Made by a program: the position numbers and the translations under genes. Below, piece by piece: positions 13,701 to 27,100 of a stretch of DNA of 64,000 nt (position 1 is the first letter of the stretch; every line of letters begins with the position of its first letter). Under the pieces are notes generated by a model that was not told the origin of the DNA, made no database searches, and saw only the letters and a program-made list of their open reading frames with translations. The stretch is from Formicarius rufipectus. Lineage: Eukaryota > Chordata > Aves > Passeriformes > Formicariidae. The DNA lies in the NCBI GenBank assembly GCA_013399695.1, contig VXAU01004747.1, positions 189,588 through 253,587 of the forward strand. The letters run 5' to 3'.

Positions 13701-16700
13701 ATGTAAGTGAGGTCAGGTAATTCCTCATATAGCAGTTCCTGCACTGCTCTGGGAACAGACAAACAAGGTCTTCCTTCCTCCCAGTTTCCTCCTCCTCAGC
13801 AGCTCTCCTTTTCAGGAGAGGCCGCTGGCCAGCCTGCTCCTCCCGCATTGCTGTCTGCATCCCCAGGAATGACTCACCTGGCCCTTGCTGTGCTCTGGGG
13901 CTTCACTTCCCTGCCCCACCATGGGCAGTGTGGGCACAGGGGTCCTGCCTGGGTCGCACACAGGGTAACTGCTGGGGGTGCCCTGGGGTGGCATGGGGCA
14001 GCTGAGCAGCAGCTGGCACTGCTTTGGGAAGAAGTTGGAAAGCACACGCTGCCCTCCCAGTGTGGTGAGGTGGGGCTGCTATTTTAGGCTGGGAAAGCAC
14101 AGAAGAATAGACCTGAAATCTCCCTGAGAAGCCACAGTGGGCATTTAACCAGGTGTTGGCTACAGTGCTGGAGAGCCCAAGTGGCTGTGCTATTTTAGGG
14201 ATGTATTCTTTTCTTATGACGGGCTATTTTTGGAGCCTGAGTGGGTACCAAAAGGACCCAGATACATTGCAGATAAGGGACTGATGACATTTAGGCACTC
14301 ATGTTCCAGCCACAAACACTGCTCATGAAGACAGACCCTGGGAATTAGCAGCACTCCTGGCACCAGCAGTGTTCTGGCTGTGCTGCCGCTCCTGCAGACA
14401 ACAGAGCAGGGGTACTGTAAGCTTCCCCCCAGCAGTGCCACCCTGAGTGGCTCCATGGTCCCCAGTGCTTTCCCAAGTGTCAGCAGTGCCCCACAGCATC
14501 ACTCAGCCTCATGGCATTGCTGACAAGGGAAATCTTCCTCCCTGGCTCTGGAGCAGGCAGTGCACGTGCCACGGGAACAGTGTTACTGACAAAAGGGGTC
14601 TACATCTGGTAGGACTGGGACAGGCTCTTACTTCTTCGCCACAGAAGGGTCTGAAATGTGAATGCTGGCTCTTGTAACAGAAAAAGAGGGTCTTCATCAC
14701 TTGCAGATGTGGTACATGTCCTTTTCTTAGAATTAGGGATATGGGAACTGGATGGGGGGAATTTCCTTGGCACAAGTGCATTGAGGAGAAGGCTACATCC
14801 ATTGTCATCACTTTCCACTGCCATGCACAAGTCCAGGACTTACTGAGCTCCCCAGCCCATTCTGGCTGGGACACCTGCATCCCACAGGACCAGGAGCTGG
14901 GAGACCCAAGGGCTTTGTCCCATGCTAGGAGAGTGGATTTCTTGCCCCAGAGCCATGCAGAAGAGCCCGTGGCACTTGGGAGGCAGCCTTCCTGACCTGT
15001 GCCTTCAAGAGAGGGAGCACATGGAGGCTTTCGCAGGATCTAAAAGGTGCCATGGGTGGGCATGAGCACAGGGGCAGCTTGTGACACTGCCAGGCAGGGA
15101 CTCGCACGCTCCTCCCGACCCAGGGTGAGACAGATGGCCAGGCCCTCTGACCTTTTTACTCAAAGTTCCCATTTGTGCCTGCAGGACAGAGGGGCCGTTG
15201 TGCATGCAAGGCACGGGGACAGCCCCCCTGGCATTTGGGGGTGGTGGAGGGGAGAGCTTTGAGGCAGCAGCAAGGCTGGCGCCCACGCTGCCACTGCGTG
15301 CTGTGCTGTTCCCATGGCTGCCCTCACTCTGCTGTGCCAGCCAAAGCTTTTGCAGCAGCTGGGGTGGAGCAGAGGACATCCCCCAAGTCACCCTCACCAG
15401 GGCTTCTCCATGCCAAGAACACCAGAGTGAGCTTACAGCTGCCTCCACTCCCCAGCTGGGAATCCCCCAGGTCTCCCTGCACTGCAGAGCTCAGCGCATG
15501 GCACTTGGGCTGGAGGAGATGGAGATGCAGCATGCCAGAGGGGTGGGACAGGGATTGATACTACTTGTCTGGGCCGTCTCCAGCACAAGCCCATGTATAA
15601 GTCCTTCTGAATCTGAGTCTTTGTTCCCCTCAGTGGCGTCAGCAGCTCTTCGCTCCCTCCAGGAGATGATTCTGCTTCCGTCGCTGCCGTTTCCTGTGTT
15701 TCTCTCTCCCCCCTCACTCCTGTAGAGCCAGGCAACACCAGTACAAAAACAGGATTCAAGCTGCTGGAGAATTATCCTGATAACAATGACCAAGGAGACA
15801 GTCCGCTGGACAGGACCCTCCCTGGAGCCAGACTGAGTGGGGCCTCCAAACAGCTCATACCAACCTTTGGCATCCCTTCTTCTTTGTCCCCCAGGGCTGT
15901 TGGTGCACGAGGGGGATTTCAGGCAGGGGAATGAGCACCCAGAAAGTGGAAATGCTTCTTGCCACCATGCCTTGGCAATGGTGGCCAGGCAAAGCAGCTC
16001 TGATACTGTCCCCACAAGTGCTCCTGTCCCCATTAGCAGTTGGCAGGGCAGCAGGTAACCACACCATGCTCTCCTTGCCAGTCCACCTTCATTTCCCAGC
16101 TCTTCATGGAGCAGGAAAGGGCAACTGTGATTTGCCCTCATCCATGAGCAGAGCTGCCTTCAGCTCTGGCTTACAGGCTCCCATGCAGCAGTATCCCTGA
16201 ACCTGTGTGCACATCCCTCCAACCTCTGGCATGCCCAATGCACAGCTGGGATTGCTTACCATCCCAGACAGAGATCTGAAATTCAGGGAACCCTCACCAT
16301 GGTCCAAAATGTTTGCCTGGATCTTCTGAAAGAGGTCCCATACCCAGCTGCTGGCCAGTGCTTCCTGCCAAGGAGCTGCTGCCCTCCCAGCATGCTGGTG
16401 GAGCCACGGGAGAAGCATTGTCTGCTTCGCTCTGTGCAAAGCTTGCTGACACAGCTGAGAGGCAAGGCAAGAAGGGACCTGGAGTGAGCCTGGCTGATGC
16501 TGCTGAAGAGAGCTAGGAGGCACATGTGCAGACCACTCTGCTGGCAGGTCTAGAGGCAGCAACAAGAGCTGGGAAGGGGCTTTGGAGCAGGAATGCAGCT
16601 GGAGCCCAAAGAAGATGCATCTGTAGCCTCGCTCCAGCTTGCTGAACAAGCCAGGTCTGTGCATGTGCAAGTGTCTGCATAGCCCTTCCCCTCGCAGGTG

Positions 16701-19700
16701 CTGGGCTCATCCCCAACCGAGGGTTCCCTTTGCTTTGCACAGCAGGGACTTGCAGACTGGGGAGGGAGGAAGGAAAAACTGAGTCTGGATGTGTCTGAGT
16801 GGCAACCCCCAGCTTTATGGCCTGAAAACCATGCCACTGTGTTCCACTCTAACAGGGCATCTGCTTCATGCTGGAGCTGTGGGTGTCTTGGAAGTGGTCT
16901 AATGCAACAGATGTCCCAGAGATGGAAGAATTCCTGCCTACTGCAACACCCAGTGAATGCCAGCCTTGCAGAGCAAAGCTGGAGCAGGATGCTGTCTCCA
17001 GCCTTACTGATTCCTCTGGCCTTATTGATCCCTTCAGCCTTAGCCCTGACCTTGTTGGCATAATGGGAAATGACCACTGTCCTGTAGATGCCCAGCAGAT
17101 GGACCAGACCTTAGAGAAAGGCCAACTGTAGGTGTGAGTTTGTCCTGCTAGAGCCAGGAGGTTGTAATCCCCATGTTACTAGTGGCTCTGCTGATCCATA
17201 AATTCCTGTAGAGGGAGGAAAAGCTGACTTTTGGCCAACACAGGAGGTCTATGACCAACAGAGGCAGGAAATAGCTACAGTGAGTGAATAAATAAATGGT
17301 GCAACTGTAGCTCTGCCTTACATGGTCTTCATGGGGAGTTTTCCTTTGTTTTTCAGGTTGGCTATTTATACTACAGAGTGTGAAAATGATGTCAGCAAAG
17401 CTCTGCTCTTCGACACAAAGAAAATCTGCCCCAAGAAGTTTTGCAGGGCCAAGAGATCTTGAGCAGCAAGACTCGGAGGCTGGTGGAACTGGCAGAAAAC
17501 CCCAGCTGGTATGCAGTTCCTGAGGAGTTCCCTCTACTTCCACGCATCCAGCTCAGAGGAACAGTTGTCCCAAACCCATCTGGGATATGGCTCTGCCCTG
17601 ATAAAAGCCCATCTTGCCTAAAATGAACTCACAATCCCCTCCCAGGACATCTCAAAACTCTTCACAGCCTCCCCTTTCTCAGTCTTTCTCTTTTGCACCC
17701 TTTTTTCCCATCCCATTCTCCATTACAGCCTTTAAGGCTTTCAGCTCCAGCCTGCTCAGTCTAGTGGTGTTCCTGCAGGTATGCCTTAGGGGATAGGGGA
17801 AGAAGGGGTGGGGAGTTCTCCTTCCGGGACTTCACTGCCCTCCTGGGAAAGCCCAGGAGATATTTTGGAGAGCCAAGCTCCCAACTGGGCCCCATCCCCA
17901 TGTTCACAGAGCAGGGAAAGTACAGGTTCAGCCCAGATGAAGAAAGCCCACCAAGTTCAAGCTGAGCCTGCTTGCCTGCAGATGGCAGGCAGAAATGGCC
18001 ATGCTTTGGGAAAAGGAAGGAGGAACAAGCCTTTCCTTCCCACCACGCTTGTCCCCTGCAATTAGGAGTGGCAACAACAAGCCCACACGAGTCGCTCGGC
18101 AGCCAGCACAGCCTCGGTGCCCGCGGGCAGGGGTGGCTGGAGGTGGGGTGGAAGGGAAAAGCCAAAGTGAGTTCAAGGGTTGCCGGTGTACTTGAGATGA
18201 GAAAAACTTTCTGGTGACACATGCATCAGGTGTTTCCAGACGATAACAAAACCTGCCTGAGGTCAGCAATATTTAATTAGCAATGAGCTCGGTTAAACAT
18301 TATCCTGGGGGCAGGAGGGAGGGGAAAAGTGCTGAATTGGAGAGAGATTTAACTCTTTGCAGAGAAAGGGGAGGAAGAGGGACGATTGCTTGCAAGGAGA
18401 AAGGGTCTCCATGGTTGGTCCCCATCACACTCTGCCTTTAGACTGGGCAGAGGGGCAGAAAAGCTTTGAGGTACACATGTCTCCTGGGACTCCAGAGGAA
18501 AGAGGTGCTTTTCCCCATGAAAATAAAATGAGCTAAATTTGGAAGCTCAGTGCTCCTGCACCCCAGCGGCCCTGGGGCAGCCAAGCACAGCTGCTGGAGC
18601 CAAACGCTGGTGAGTGGAGAGGCCGGTGACTGTCTGGTTTCCCCACTGGAGCCCTCCTGGCCACAGCTGTGCCGATGGCTGGGGCACTGTGGTGCTTTCT
18701 CTCGGATGGCTGAGTCACAGCCCTGCTACCTGTGTGGGTTTGCACCTGGGTGCCTGCCCCGCCGCCGTCTCCCCTGTTTCCTCTGGCACACATTCCACAC
18801 CTCCACAGCAGGGAGACCTGGCCCAGCAACCTGGAGGCATTCGCTGTCCCCGTGCTGTTCCTTGCCACATCCCTACTGCTAAAATTCCCTCCTGGCTGCC
18901 CCAAACCTGACACCCATAATTACTCCTAGATCACAGGGACCTGCTGAAAGATTAAGTGTGAGCCACACCATGAAGAGGGAGATGAAAAGCAGCTGCATCC
19001 CCTGCCTACAGTCAGGGTCCCCCTGCCACACCAGCAGCCCCTTGACAACAGTGGCACCAGGGAAGGCTCTTGCTGGGAGAGGGAAGCAGATCCCTGCTCG
19101 GGAGATGGACAGGACAGCCCAGCCCAGCTTGGGATATGGCCAGCCACAGCTTCTACCAACTGGCCAGTGTCCTTCAGGGCCTGCTCCTGCCCCACAGGAA
19201 AGCCCCTCTTGGGAGGGAGGCTGGTGAAGCTGGGCTGGCATTTGCTCACCATCCCCCTTGCTTGAGCCTGAATGCCAGAGGATGATTCCACTCTGCCTCA
19301 AGCAAAGCCTGGGGGACAGCTGGCCTTTGGCAGTGCTCAGTGCCACTTCCCTGGGGATGCTGAGCACTTGCTTCTTTATCTCTGGCAGCAGTGGTGCTGG
19401 TTATCCTATTGCTGAGCACCTGGGAGAAATCCCCAGAGCAAAAGGGCCTTTGGGGCAAGGGTCTGGGGAGATGTCCAACATGCATGGCAAGGGCCCTTGG
19501 CTGGGATGGGGCCAGCAGCAGCAGGTTCCAACAGCAAGGATGTACATCCTGCCTCCACACCACTGGTGATGCAGACAACCTGTCCAGCACAGCTATCCTG
19601 CACTCCTAGGATGTCACTCTCTCCTTAGCCCTGCTTGTCACCAGGGCCAGGCACCAAGGAGGAGGATGGATGTGTAGGACAGACAAACTCCTGCTGGGCC

Positions 19701-22700
19701 CTTGCCATGAACAAGCACACTCCTTTCTTGTCCCTGGCTGCAGTGACATCCATGGGCAGAGCCTGCATGTGAGCCTTCAGACACAACTGAGGTCCTTCGA
19801 AAGTGGGAGAGGGGATGAAGCTGAGGTGAAGAAAGTGTCACAGTCCCAGTCCTGTACACTTCACACATGAGCTCTGAAAATGGAGGGGGGTGAGATGGGA
19901 AAACTGAGCAAATCCCCCAGTTAGGGCAGAAGAAACAGCAGCAGCAACCCTCCACATCTTTGAGTGAAGGAAGAGGCTGCAGCTCCAGGCAGGGCGGAGC
20001 AGGTCAGCAGATGCAAGAATTTCATCTGCAAGGAGCAAGGAAATGTCCCGGAGCTGTTTGATCTTATTGTATGGAGGGAAGCGGGAGTGGGCGTCCAGCC
20101 TTGCTGGAACCAAACAAAGATTATAAATACCTCCCGCCATCAACAGCTCCTCACCGACCTGGTCTTCCAGAGCCCTGGTTGCTGGCTGATTCCCAAAGGG
20201 AAAAATGAACTTTAGTTTCCATTCACCCCTCAAACATGGTGGCAGATAGGAGCAGAGTGCACAGCAGACATCTCCAGCCACAAAATCGGTGGGGGAATTA
20301 TCCCTGTGGAATGATGTATGTGGGTGTAGCCTCCCCCAGTGACTCCCTGCATGGCTGTGCCCAGAGGGAACAGCCCCTGTTGGCTTAATTCAGTCTCTAC
20401 TGCCACTGCTGTCAATAAAGAAGTTAAAGAATATATATTTTGAAAGCCCTGTGATGTGGCAGTAGAGTGTGAAGTGTTGCCTGAGCCTGGTGGACAGCCT
20501 CAGAGAGGTGCTGCTGTATCCTTTAGGTCACCAGGCCACATCCTTGCATATGCCTTTTCCTGCTTCAATCCTTGGGTTTGAATTCAGTGCCACACATGCT
20601 ACCAAGAGTGGCACCTGACACTGGAGTGCTTTGGGGCTTGTGGGGACCTGAGTGGCACCTGGACATCCAGGGAACCCTGGCACAGGGGCTGTCCCTACTG
20701 GGAAGGGAGGACAGCCCTGCACTGTGTTTTGGGGAAGTTGGGAGGCTGTAGAAGATAAATTTAGTCTTCCCCACTGCACCCATCAGTCGCCACAGAAACA
20801 TGTGTTTCCCCAGAACCACGCTGCGGGGAGGATGAAAAGACTTCCCAAAACTCACATGGGCTCCCAAAAGTCCCATGCCCAGCCAGTGAGCAGTGCTGCA
20901 CCAGGACCACTGATATGCCCATGTCGAGGAGACCCTGGTGGCCATAGGAATGGGAGCTTTGGCTTTGCCTTGGCACAGGGAGCTTGGGGTGCCCACAGGG
21001 CTGTGATCCTGGAGCAGGGCTGCCTGCCACCCCCTCTCCTCGTGCAGAGTGCCTCTGTGGGGATCCACCTCCCCACCACATCCATCCCCCCAGGTCCCAC
21101 AGGTACTTCTAAAGGTTGGTGAGAAGCCAGCAAATTGTCAGGTACAAAAGAAGCCCTCGGGCCGGGGGTGGGGCTGGAAATCAAACACACACCGCCCTCG
21201 GAAAAGCCCAGCGGAGCTGCTTTGGCAGAAAAGCTGCCGAGATGCGTGAACTCGGCCGCGGCTCCCCCGGGGCATCTTTGTCAGCCCCTCTCCCCCATCA
21301 AGCATACTTGAAGCTCCCTGCCTGTCACTGGGATCAAAGGCAGGGGCTGAGGTTGGAGGCAGGGTGTCAGCTGGGACACTTGTGAAGCTGACTGCGGGAG
21401 CCAAGACCTCCAACTTGAACCCAGTTTTTTTTTCGCCCCCCCAGGCATCCTTACACACTTCTAAGGTCTCCGCTCCAGCATCCCAGCTGCATCTCGTTTC
21501 ATCTCCAGCAAGGGAAAGAGGCAGTGCTGGAGCCAGATGTCTTTGGAAAAGTGGCCCCCCAACTAGGAGCACTGGGTCCCAGCCCCTGTGCTGCTGGCAG
21601 CTGGGGAGCACCGGGTGCTGGGGATGAAACCCAGTCCTACTTCCCAGCCACAGCCCTCCCACCACCAGCTGGGACAGGGCACGTTCCCACGGCACCCAGT
21701 GTTATTTCAGCAGGGTCAGGGCAGTCCCTGTCCTCTTGCGGCTCTCGGGTTGGTCTGAGACTCACCAGGGTGAAGGATCTTTTCTGACCAGACTGTGATG
21801 ATGTTGGATATTTTGAAGCAGGGAAGATGCACTCAAGAAGCACCAGTATAGCCTTTGCGGAGCTGCATGGAACGAGATGACAGTGCCAAAGAAAAAGCTC
21901 AAGGTCATTTGAAAACAATGTATGTCATCCTAGAACAGTTTCTTGGCTCTTGAGAGCTGCTGGACCAATGTGTGACCTGCAACAACTGCTGCCTATTGCA
22001 CTGAGGACGGCCCCCACACGGAGGAGCAGGAAGGCTGAGGGACAAGGGCTGCAAGGTGGACCCAAGTTTTAGGAGCAGGAAGCTTTGCCAAAGCCAGTTT
22101 GGCATCCCCTGGCTTCACTCCCCACCCACATGGCTCAGCAGGGACTTCCCAAACCAGGATCCCATGAACTCCCCAGCAAGGTGTCTGGATGTTATCGTGG
22201 GCCTTCAGAGAGCCCTCCGAGTGGCTGAGAGGGCTCACATAGCCCTGATGATCCAGCCTCGACTAAGCAGGGTTTTTCTTCAGGCCATTCCCACCAGCAA
22301 GCCCTAGGGGACAAGTGTCTTGCACACCATGTACAGAGGGAGGAGCGCCACCTCCTGACGTTGGATGTCCCCAGGATTCCAGGAAACCGCTTTTGGTTTG
22401 GTTTTTTTTTTTCGCCCCCCCATCCGGTGTTTTATCAGTCAGCAACAATCGCTTCAAGAATAAACAAACAAGTCTGGCACTGGGGTTCAAGACAAAGCAA
22501 CTCGTCCTGCCAGACACGCAGAGCATCTTCAACAAGGACAACGTTTCTTCATTCAGGACTGCTTCCATCTACTCATATGCTGATTTGACTACAGATATCC
22601 TCTACTGCCATTGTCACTTCAAAATACAACCAGGACCTCCCCAGCCTTCACAGAGCTCCCACCACAAGGTGTAGTTTGGTAAAATTAGATACTTTTACAG

Positions 22701-24066
22701 ATTTTCATCACAGTAATGCAGTTTTCATAGATGCTCATCCCCAACACATCCATTTATTCTGATAATCCCAGTTCCCTTGAATGCATCTGACTGGTATAAT
22801 GGAAGGAACAGTGGCAGACAGGGTTGGCTCAGAGCCATGCCATTCCTAGCACATAACAGCTTTAAAAAAGTCCACCTAAGGCTCACTAACAAGTGGGGGG
22901 GGGAAAAAACTCACTCCTTAGAGCTGCCTGTAAAACTGCAGTCTAGGGATGGACAGAGGTTGAGAATTTCACTTTTCTGCATCAGGGAAATACTAATTTA
23001 AGGTTATTCTGTACCTACCTACTGACCTGAGATTTGTGACAGGGAAAAAACCCAACGGTAGCAGGTGAGACCTCTCTTATTTCACATGGCTGAAATCAGC
23101 CAGCAGGGAGATGTGTTAAATGAGGCTGACAGGGAGAGCCAGCTCATGCAGTCACCGAGTCTGGTTTCTAGGGAAACAAGGTAAATGTTTTTCCTCTTTC
23201 TCGACACCTTTTAACTCTTGAAAGGCTCTCATGCATCTCCACAGGAAAGTAATTGCTACATCCCACCTTTCCCCACTTCAGTTAAGAGCAAATAGCACAA
23301 AAACAGGTTTGTTCCAGGGCAGTGCTACCCTTTGGTGGGAAGGTCTGGAGTTATTGCCTCAGCTCCTGCCACATCTCCAATTATGGTCAGTGAAGGATAC
23401 ACCAAACCATCCCAGTATTTTGAGTCAGGCAGTAACCCAACACTAGTGGCACTCACAGCTCTCTCTCCGTGTCAGAGGGTGGGATGTAGAAATCCTCCTC
23501 CGCCCCATCAAAGCAGGCCTGCTTCCTGTCACCATTCAGCAAAGAAAGAATACGGATTCAGAATAGCCAGCTGCCCCAAGTTTGGAATTTGTCACTGTAC
23601 CTGCTGTGTTCTGCTGCTCTCAGAAACAGCAACAAACTGCATCTGCACAGCATGCAGGTTACAGCCCATCACAGAGAAACTGGAGGGTTTCCATGGCAAT
23701 AAGCATCAGCCACCTACCTCAAATTTTGCAGTTTCAACTGTCTGGAGTAGTTTTATTTCAAAACCCATTTGACTCAAAGCTCTCCATCCACTCAGCAGAG
23801 GATTAATACCTCAGCATTTAGGGCTTCTGCTTTACTATTTCACATGACCAGAGAAGCCCTGTTTTGCCCCAAAATATCTGCTCTCCAAAAACAGCAGTGG
23901 CAGCTTCATTCTCATTAAGAGAAACCTGCTACAAGGTGGATTCTCAATAGCTGGAGCTTTACATGCTTCGTAGGTTTGGCTGGTCCCACATGTTGAACCT
24001 GCAGTGAGTACCAGACTCGACACAGCAGTGTATAAACCAAGAGCCAAAGTTGATCTGTTTGAAACA

Positions 24067-24072
24067 TTTATT
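24067..24072 (-). terminator. RPL3 polyadenylation signal AATAAA
   Basis: The minus strand carries AATAAA 43 bases after the RPL3 stop codon, giving a very short 3' UTR as expected for a ribosomal-protein mRNA. Cleavage would fall around 24040-24055. Confidence 0.85.
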
Positions 24073-24115
24073 TTTTGGTCTGAGAGCACACAGGCCATAG
24101 GACCATTCCACCCAA

Positions 24116-27100
24116 TTACGCAGTCTCCTCTTTTGCAATACGATCTTTCTTGAGTGGTCCCTGAAAAAAAAAAAAAAAGAAAAAAAACACTATGTAAAGC
24201 AGTCTGCACCAAAGTCATCACATTCCAATTACAATAATATAGTTTCTCTTCCTCTTGCTGCAAAGAGATCACGGCAAAAAAAGCCCTCCATGCTGCAATC
24301 CACTGGAAACCCTAAGCCGGTGCAGCCGCACTGCAGCGATCCGATGCAGCCTTTGGATATGCCACGGCAGGGACTCTGGTGCCACCTGGCTCCCGAGCGC
24401 GGTACTGCTCCGGCCTCATTCCCGCAGCATCCCCAGCTGCCTTCTCCAGCAAGTCACAAACTGGGAATGCCACCCGCTGCGAGCACCATTCTCCTGAGCT
24501 GCTTTTATAGGAACTGGAGCAGTTCCATGGTTCATCACTGAACGTGTGCCCAAACACGGCAATGTCCCTCGGACACCAAGCACTGTCACAGCAGAAGTGA
24601 GACCCCAGGTCCCCTGCACTTACGACCAAGCTGACAGGAGGTCTCTTGACTGAAGCTATGCACCTTCACAGAAATTTTGATGTAACAGCCCAAAAGTCAA
24701 GCTATAAGCTGCATTAGAGACAACACAGTGATGCACAACACAGAGCTGACAAAAAGTGCCCTTACCATGAAAGCCTTCTTCTCCTCAGCTGTCTGGAAAC
24801 GGCCATGACCAAATTTGGAGGTTGTGTCAATGAACTTCAAGTCAATCTTCTCCAGGGCCCGGCGCTTGGTCTGCACAAGCAGGGACTACAAAGAAAAAGG
24901 CCAGATGAGTATGCAGCAGGACCCTTTCAGACTGCCAGTGCACTGGCTGCCTGCTTCTTGTCACCTCCACATCTATCTTCTCAGTCTGACTTCAGACTTC
25001 AGTTGCCATGATGTGCAAGGAGCACCTGACAATAAGCCATCCCATCCTGTGTCCTTGGCCTTAAGACTGGTCAGCTCGATGCAGCAGGTGAGCCCCACTC
25101 TGCCTGCCAGTGTCCTTATGGTCCACACAAATTCTCAAGCCTAAAGCACACCCATCACTACAAACAACCCTGGATTGAGTTGCTGGGGGAAAGGACCTCA
25201 CACCACTCCCGATGTCATTACTACGAGGTGCATTTGTGCATATGAAGCTTTTCTTTCCAGCAGGTTATGATTACCAACAGCTGCAAACACACCTGGCACC
25301 AGAGGCAGCACAGCTCACTTTAGCTGTTCCAGCCCATGTGACAACAGGCTGGACTACTCACCTTGCGCAGGGTTAGGACCCTCTTCTTGGTCCCCACAAC
25401 ACAGCCCTTCACCATGATGAAATCATTGGTCACCTCACCATAGTGGACAAAGCCTCCCTGAGCAAGAAAGAGAACAGTTAGTGCTCTATACAAAGCAGGA
25501 CCAGTGATCCTATCTGCCTCCAGCCTGATGTTCTCATACCATTTCTCAGCCTTGGCCATTCCCACATCTGCTGAAATCCTGCTTCCAGTATTGCCTTTCA
25601 CTGGTCAAATTTCTTGATACAGCAATTTACTTGCTGCTTAAGACTTTAAGAACAGCAGAAGAGGCTGACAAAAGAGCAAAAGCTGCTCTCCTTGCCGACT
25701 TATTCCAAGTACCATTTCTAGGTACGTAATATTTCTGTAGTATTGCCACATAACAAACTGAATTTGATACAAGTCAATACTGAGACTAAGCAACGCCACC
25801 TCCCACAGCAGCCAAGTTTTATCCTGAGACCTCTTAATTTAGTCATTTTGCAACTTATACAAGGCCTATTTGCCCCTAAGGATTGCAGCTCATAAGCAGG
25901 CTCTTGACACAGAGCTGCAGCAACTCACCAGAGGGTTAATGCTCTTGTCAGACAAGTCATAATCAGTTGATGCATTGTTTTTGATCAGCTTTCCATCCTT
26001 GATTTGGTAACCTTGGCCAATCTTGTAGATCTGAAAATGTAAAGAAATTCTACTTCACAAAAAGTAGGAGAAAGGGCCAGTCGTAGGATAAAATGCAAGG
26101 AGTTCTATAGTGTCAGAAAAAAATGTCTGTTGCAATTTGAAAACACATGGCCATACAAGAATTTTACAATTAATCAACACAACAGACTATGGTTACTGTC
26201 CCCCCAATTCTGACAGAGTGAAACATCCAAAGCCAATCTCCACTGTGCTCACTGTCACAGAGGGCGAGTCTCATCAGCCAGCTCTTGTTTGCTCCCAGCA
26301 GTTCAGGGACACAAACCTTCTTGTTGATTTCGGTGCGGTGGTGGTAGCCCTTCTGCCCAGCGCGGGCCACGGAGAAGGCCACCCGTGCCGGGTGCCAGGC
26401 ACCGATGCAGGCCACTTTGCGCAGACCCCTGTGAGTCTTGCGTGGCAGTTTCTTGGTGTGCCAGCGGCTGGTCACGCCTGCAACAAACCAAAGACACGTT
26501 CACAACTGCTGCCAAGCTGAGATGCCACCAAACTGGAGTTTAAGCCACCTTTCAAGCTGCAGTCCCCAGGCAACAAAAAGGAAGCCCAGACCCAGCATTC
26601 CAGGAATTAATCAAAATTTCATTTCCTGATGAAGCTCCCTCCCTGGCTGTCCCTGGGTTGTGTTCTCAGAAGGAAGGCAGCATGGAATGACTCCTCACAG
26701 ATGTCAGGCGCTGTGCCCAGCGCTCATTCCATGGTTTCATCATTGAACTGTGACAGCAATATGGATTTACTTCCCCAGCCCTTGGCACACACACTTGTGA
26801 AAACTCAGGGCTAGGATTTCATTAAAAACTGTATCCTATCACAAAGAGAAGAACTTCTATTTGCTTACCTTTATATCCCTTGCCCTTGGTGACTCCAATG
26901 ACATCTATCATCTCATCCTGGCCAAAGACTGTTGACACAGGCACCTGCTGTTCCAGCTTCTCCCGGGCCCAATCTACTTTCTCAGCAACAGTGCCACCAT
27001 TCACCTGGATCTCCATCAGGTGAGATTTCTTCTGTCTCAGGGGAAGTAAACGCATCTAGAAAAGAGAAAGCAAGAAATTCACCTCCTGCTCTTCCAAGAT

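Larger units (their letters stand above)
1..24040. other. Noncoding interval downstream of RPL3; no gene supported
   Basis: I read both strands for spliced coding exons and found none. The open frames are short, lack conserved motifs and overlap in several frames. By synteny this should be part of the RPL3-PDGFB interval, but no PDGF cysteine-knot exon or PDGFB signal-peptide exon was seen. Contents worth noting are homopolymer T tracts (478-494 and about 2192-2207), a possible MIR remnant at 3826-3990, the 28-bp repeat at 8496, two A/C-rich tracts, a local GC/CpG-rich patch at 21150-21280 (GGGCCGGGGG, CTCGGCCGCGG), and an AATAAA on the plus strand near 20413 that has no recognisable gene before it. 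The rest is unremarkable. Confidence 0.6.

Noticed and set aside
1..24040. PDGFB, the expected left neighbour of RPL3
   Set aside because: Neither the signal-peptide exon nor the cysteine-rich growth-factor exons could be found on the minus strand; the gene probably lies further left.
26180..26285. Box C-like CTGATGA in RPL3 intron 6 as a further snoRNA
   Set aside because: The purine at the first position of box C is missing, no CTGA box D follows at suitable distance, and no terminal stem pairs.
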